Below are positions 61,181-64,000 of a stretch of DNA of 64,000 nt, piece by piece. Position numbers and translations under genes: made by a program. The stretch is from NCBI RefSeq assembly GCF_014212055.1, contig NZ_JACJVO010000032.1, forward strand, positions 124,001 to 188,000. The letters are read 5' to 3'. This DNA comes from Cohnella zeiphila (GTDB taxonomy: Bacteria; Bacillota; Bacilli; Paenibacillales; Paenibacillaceae). The notes below the pieces were generated by a model that was given only the letters and a program-made list of their open reading frames with translations, was not told where the DNA came from and made no database searches. The first letter of the stretch is position 1. Each line of letters begins with the position of its first letter.

Positions 61181-62155
61181 ATGCCGGCCCATGAACCGCG
61201 CGCGGGGGCGGTCCCGCGCGCCTGGAGCCCCGGGGGCGAAACCTCCCGGCTCCGGCGTCTCGCGCTCGACCTGAAGCGCGACAGATACTTGTACGTGCTG
61301 GCGCTGCCGGGACTCGTCTTTTTCCTCTTGTTCAAATTCGTCCCGATGTGGGGCATCGTCATCTCGTTCCAGAATTATTCGCCGTTCGCCGGCATCGGCG
61401 GAAGCCCGTGGGTCGGGCTGGACAACTTCCGCCGCTTCTTCGAGAATCCCGATTTCATGATGCTGTTCCGCAACACGATGGGGATCAACCTGCTGAGTCT
61501 CGTCTGCTTTTTCCCGCTGCCGATCGTGCTCTCGCTACTGCTCAACGAAGTTCGCAGCCTGTTCTACAAGCGGGCCGTGCAGACGATCGTCTATATGCCG
61601 CACTTCCTGTCCTGGGTCATCATCTCGGGGCTTACGTTCATCATCTTCGCCAAGGGCGACGGTCTGGTCAACAACATGCTGGAAGCGGCCGGAGCGGGCC
61701 GAGTCGATGTGCTGACCAACCCGAATCTGTTCTGGATCATGCTGACGATCCAGTCGATCTGGAAGGAATGCGGCTGGGGAACGATTCTGTTCCTGGCCGC
61801 CATGGCGAGCATCGATCCGCAGGTGTACGAAGCGGCCCGGATCGACGGAGCGAGCCGCCTGCGCCAGATGCGGCACATCACGCTTCCCGCCATTCGCAGC
61901 GTGATCGTCGTCCTGCTCATTCTGCGGCTCGGCCATATGATGGACGTCGGCTTCGAACAGGTGTTCCTCATGTACAACGGCGCGGTGTCGGAGGTGGCCG
62001 AAGTGTTCGATACGTACGTCTACCGGGTGGGCATTCAGCAAGGACAGTTCAGCTACAGCACGGCGGCCGGCTTGTTCAAATCCGTCGTCGGACTCGTCCT
62101 GGTCGTCATCGCCAACCGAATCGCCAAAAAAATGGGCGAAGAAGGCATCTATTAA
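61181..62155 (+). CDS. CUT1 ABC transporter permease, LplB-like
   Basis: A 324-aa membrane permease with about six helices after a 30-residue cytoplasmic N-terminus rich in Arg, Gly and Pro. The EAA loop reads YEAARIDGASRLRQMRHITLP. It begins four bases after the glycoside hydrolase stop, so it is in the same operon. The family transports oligosaccharides with a shared ATPase. A binding-protein gene is not within the window and may follow further downstream. Confidence 0.92.
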   Translation: MPAHEPRAGAVPRAWSPGGETSRLRRLALDLKRDRYLYVLALPGLVFFLLFKFVPMWGIVISFQNYSPFAGIGGSPWVGLDNFRRFFENPDFMMLFRNTMGINLLSLVCFFPLPIVLSLLLNEVRSLFYKRAVQTIVYMPHFLSWVIISGLTFIIFAKGDGLVNNMLEAAGAGRVDVLTNPNLFWIMLTIQSIWKECGWGTILFLAAMASIDPQVYEAARIDGASRLRQMRHITLPAIRSVIVVLLILRLGHMMDVGFEQVFLMYNGAVSEVAEVFDTYVYRVGIQQGQFSYSTAAGLFKSVVGLVLVVIANRIAKKMGEEGIY

Positions 62156-62170
62156 GGAGGGACAGCCGAT

Positions 62171-63037
62171 ATGAGATCCAGCGTCGGAGACCGGATTTTC
62201 AACGTCGCCAATTGGCTGATTCTAGGCATTGTCGCCATTCTGACGATCTTTCCGATCTATTACGTCGTCGTCGTTTCGTTCACGGACCCGGCCGAATATA
62301 TCCGGAAGAGCTTCATTTTATTTCCCGAGAAATGGTCGCTCGCTTCCTATCGCTACTTGCTGTCGACCGACGCGTTCGCGCGCTCGCTCGGCGTGAGCGC
62401 TTTTCTGGCCGTCGTCGGCACGATCTGCAGCCTCGTCGTCACGGCTTCGCTCGCCTATGCGCTCTCCCGCAAGCGGCTGCGGGGGCGGAACGTCATCCTG
62501 CTGCTCATCCTGGTCACCATTCTGTTCAATCCGGGAATGATTCCGCAGTATATGCTCGTCCGCCAGCTGCATCTGATCAACAGCCTCTGGTCGCTCATCC
62601 TGCCGGCGCTGGCGAGCGGGTGGAACGTCATTCTGATGAAAAACTTCTTCGACAGCATCCCGGCCGAGCTGGAAGAATCGGCGGCGATCGACGGCAGCAA
62701 CGATCTGTCGACCTTCTTCCGCATCATTCTGCCGCTGTCGCTCCCGTCGCTGGCCGCGTTCGGTCTGTTCTATGCCGTCGGATACTGGAACCAGTTCTTC
62801 AACGCGCTGATTTATTTGAACGACGCCGCCAAATGGCCGATTCAGGTCATGCTGCAGAACATGCTGCTGAACGCCGACAACACGGAGCTGCAGGCCGACG
62901 CGTTCATGGCTCCTCCGCCCGCGGAGACGCTCAAGATGGCGGCCGTGGTCGCCGCCACCGTTCCGATTCTGTGCGTGTATCCGTTTCTGCAGAAGCATTT
63001 CGCCAAAGGGGCGATGGTCGGTTCCGTAAAAGGGTAA
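62171..63037 (+). CDS. CUT1 ABC transporter permease, LplC-like
   Basis: A 288-aa permease, six helices, EAA-type loop LEESAAIDGSNDLSTFFRIILPLS and the common ending FAKGAMVGSVKG. ATG at 62171 has AAGGAGGG upstream and lies 15 bases after the first permease gene. The two form the membrane channel of the importer. Confidence 0.92.
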   Translation: MRSSVGDRIFNVANWLILGIVAILTIFPIYYVVVVSFTDPAEYIRKSFILFPEKWSLASYRYLLSTDAFARSLGVSAFLAVVGTICSLVVTASLAYALSRKRLRGRNVILLLILVTILFNPGMIPQYMLVRQLHLINSLWSLILPALASGWNVILMKNFFDSIPAELEESAAIDGSNDLSTFFRIILPLSLPSLAAFGLFYAVGYWNQFFNALIYLNDAAKWPIQVMLQNMLLNADNTELQADAFMAPPPAETLKMAAVVAATVPILCVYPFLQKHFAKGAMVGSVKG

Positions 63038-63116
63038 AACGCCGACTTCGCAGGGGATTTGACGAATGATGTCGAAAGGGTAAAGAACTATTTCGGCTGA
63101 AAGGCGGGGAACTCCG

Positions 63117-64000
63117 ATGGGCGGATTCGTAAAAAGTTGGTTTCGGGATCTGGCGAAGTATAAATACAACCGGCGTTTTTTCCGCAAAAGCCTCGTGCTG
63201 ATCCTGCTGATCGCCAGCATTCCCGGCGCGATTATCGGCACCAGCATTTATGTCGTGTCCGGGAGCAAGCTGGAGGGCGAACTCCAGCGGCTGCACCGGA
63301 ATCAGATCGAGGAGCGCGCCGCCAATATCGACAGCCAGCTGTCCTATTTGGAACTGACTTTCTCCCATTGGGAGTTCGAACCGACCTTCGACGAGAACCT
63401 GAAGCATCTCAACATCTCGCTGCAATTCGAGCGGGTGCAGGAGCTGTACCGGATGCTGCTGATCATGGAAAGCTCGCACCCTCTGCTGAACAAGGTGGAG
63501 CTGTATTTGGACAAGCCGAAGCCGCTCGTGTTCGACAAATCGGAATACCGGTATTTGAGCGCGGCGAATGACATCAAAGCGTACGAAGCGCTGATGAGCG
63601 GGAGCAACCGGGCCGTCTTCTGGACCGACGACTCGCTTCCGGGCGGCGGCGAGAAGGGTTCCCTTTCCCTCGTGAACAAGCTGCCCGGCGGCAGCCTTCA
63701 GCCGTTCGGCCTGCTGGTGGCCACCGTCGATTCGGCGAAGCTGATGCAGATGTTCGGCACGTTGAACCCGTACAACGAGGGGGACACGATCGTCGCCGCG
63801 GAGGACGGCAGCTGGGCGATGTCCGAGAGCGGCGGGCAAGCGGGCTCGCTGTCTCCTCTGGATCAGGCGCTTCGCCAGAAGGTCGAAGACAAGCGGACGG
63901 ACGCCGGTTCCTTCCTGTATTCCTACAAAGGGAAGACGTATTCCGTCTCCTACGGCCAGCTGAAGCGGCTCGGCAAAACGTGGAGCTATATTTCGGCGGT
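63117..64000 (+). CDS. Membrane sensor-regulator, incomplete at window edge
   Basis: The frame is open from ATG 63117 to the last base (294 codons). A basic cytoplasmic start (SWFRDLAKYKYNRRFFRKS) leads to a membrane helix (about residues 27-47), then a long extracellular domain (QIEERAANIDSQLSYLELTF, LYLDKPKPLVFDKSEYRYL) of the Cache kind. This matches the sensors that accompany CUT1 operons: either an AraC-fused regulator like the one at 4743 or a YesM kinase. The part that would tell them apart lies outside. It begins 79 bases after the permease gene on the same strand and is the likely regulator of the operon. AAGGCGGGGA precedes the ATG. Confidence 0.82.
   Translation, partial: MGGFVKSWFRDLAKYKYNRRFFRKSLVLILLIASIPGAIIGTSIYVVSGSKLEGELQRLHRNQIEERAANIDSQLSYLELTFSHWEFEPTFDENLKHLNISLQFERVQELYRMLLIMESSHPLLNKVELYLDKPKPLVFDKSEYRYLSAANDIKAYEALMSGSNRAVFWTDDSLPGGGEKGSLSLVNKLPGGSLQPFGLLVATVDSAKLMQMFGTLNPYNEGDTIVAAEDGSWAMSESGGQAGSLSPLDQALRQKVEDKRTDAGSFLYSYKGKTYSVSYGQLKRLGKTWSYISA

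Noticed and set aside
61348..63069. 573-codon plus-strand open frame
   Set aside because: Shifted frame over two real permease genes; translation is Arg-rich with no membrane helices.

Overview
The window looks like a chromosomal stretch of a high-GC member of the Paenibacillaceae (Cohnella/Paenibacillus type). The reasons are: GC near 60 % with strong GGAGG ribosome binding sites and frequent GTG/TTG starts, CUT1 sugar ABC operons with orphan permease pairs and no ATPase gene, YesM/YesN-type and membrane-anchored AraC regulators, an SLH-anchored surface protein, a class III fructose-1,6-bisphosphatase and many MarR/LysR/AraC regulators beside small efflux genes. The genus is an inference. 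I saw no rRNA, tRNA, CRISPR array, intact insertion sequence or prophage gene.

Layout. 1-10.6 kb: YesM/YesN-like two-component pair, a sugar/H+ symporter, then a membrane-anchored AraC regulator with a CUT1 ABC transporter (lipoprotein and two permeases). 10.6-11.8 kb: DinB-like and YdeI-like proteins. 11.8-21.7 kb: a LysR-centred locus with two paralogous isochorismatase-fold amidohydrolases, a peptide/nickel-type ABC importer whose two ATPases are fused, and an MFS permease. The two hydrolase promoters share a 20-base element (19/20 identical) that ends in the -35 box. 21.7-30.6 kb: small regulator/effector pairs (XRE-MmyB, aldo/keto reductase, LysR with an EamA transporter, MarR with a DUF1772 protein, AraC with a drug MFS). 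30.7-37.8 kb: a 7TM-type histidine kinase, a response regulator with a SARP-like output, and a 1289-residue GLUG/Ig-like/SLH surface protein.

37.8-46.7 kb: a patch of lower GC with mntP, two RibD-like reductases, fbp, an HXXEE membrane protein, a MarR-MFS efflux operon, and clear decay. The decay includes a short-chain dehydrogenase and its divergent AraC regulator that both lost their 5' ends in one apparent deletion. Three copies of an intergenic palindrome also lie here. 46.7-52.2 kb: a four-gene minus-strand operon (83-aa protein, two membrane proteins, quinone oxidoreductase-like enzyme) next to a MalT-like LAL regulator, with a cluster of TGTGGTGA-type sites between them. 52.4-56.2 kb: an alpha/beta hydrolase, a hydrolase fragment, a CPBP protease, two tandem DUF1259 genes and a broken TetR gene. 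56.2-64 kb: a polysaccharide-use operon (sulfatase, large glycoside hydrolase, two CUT1 permeases, a membrane sensor cut by the window edge). The sulfatase and glycoside hydrolase promoters share a 19-base element over the -35 box.

The strongest leads beyond ordinary annotation are the two pairs of duplicated promoter elements (isochorismatase locus; sulfatase/glycosidase locus), the palindrome cluster at the LAL-linked operon, and the SDR/AraC deletion scar. All motif and fold comparisons were made by eye.
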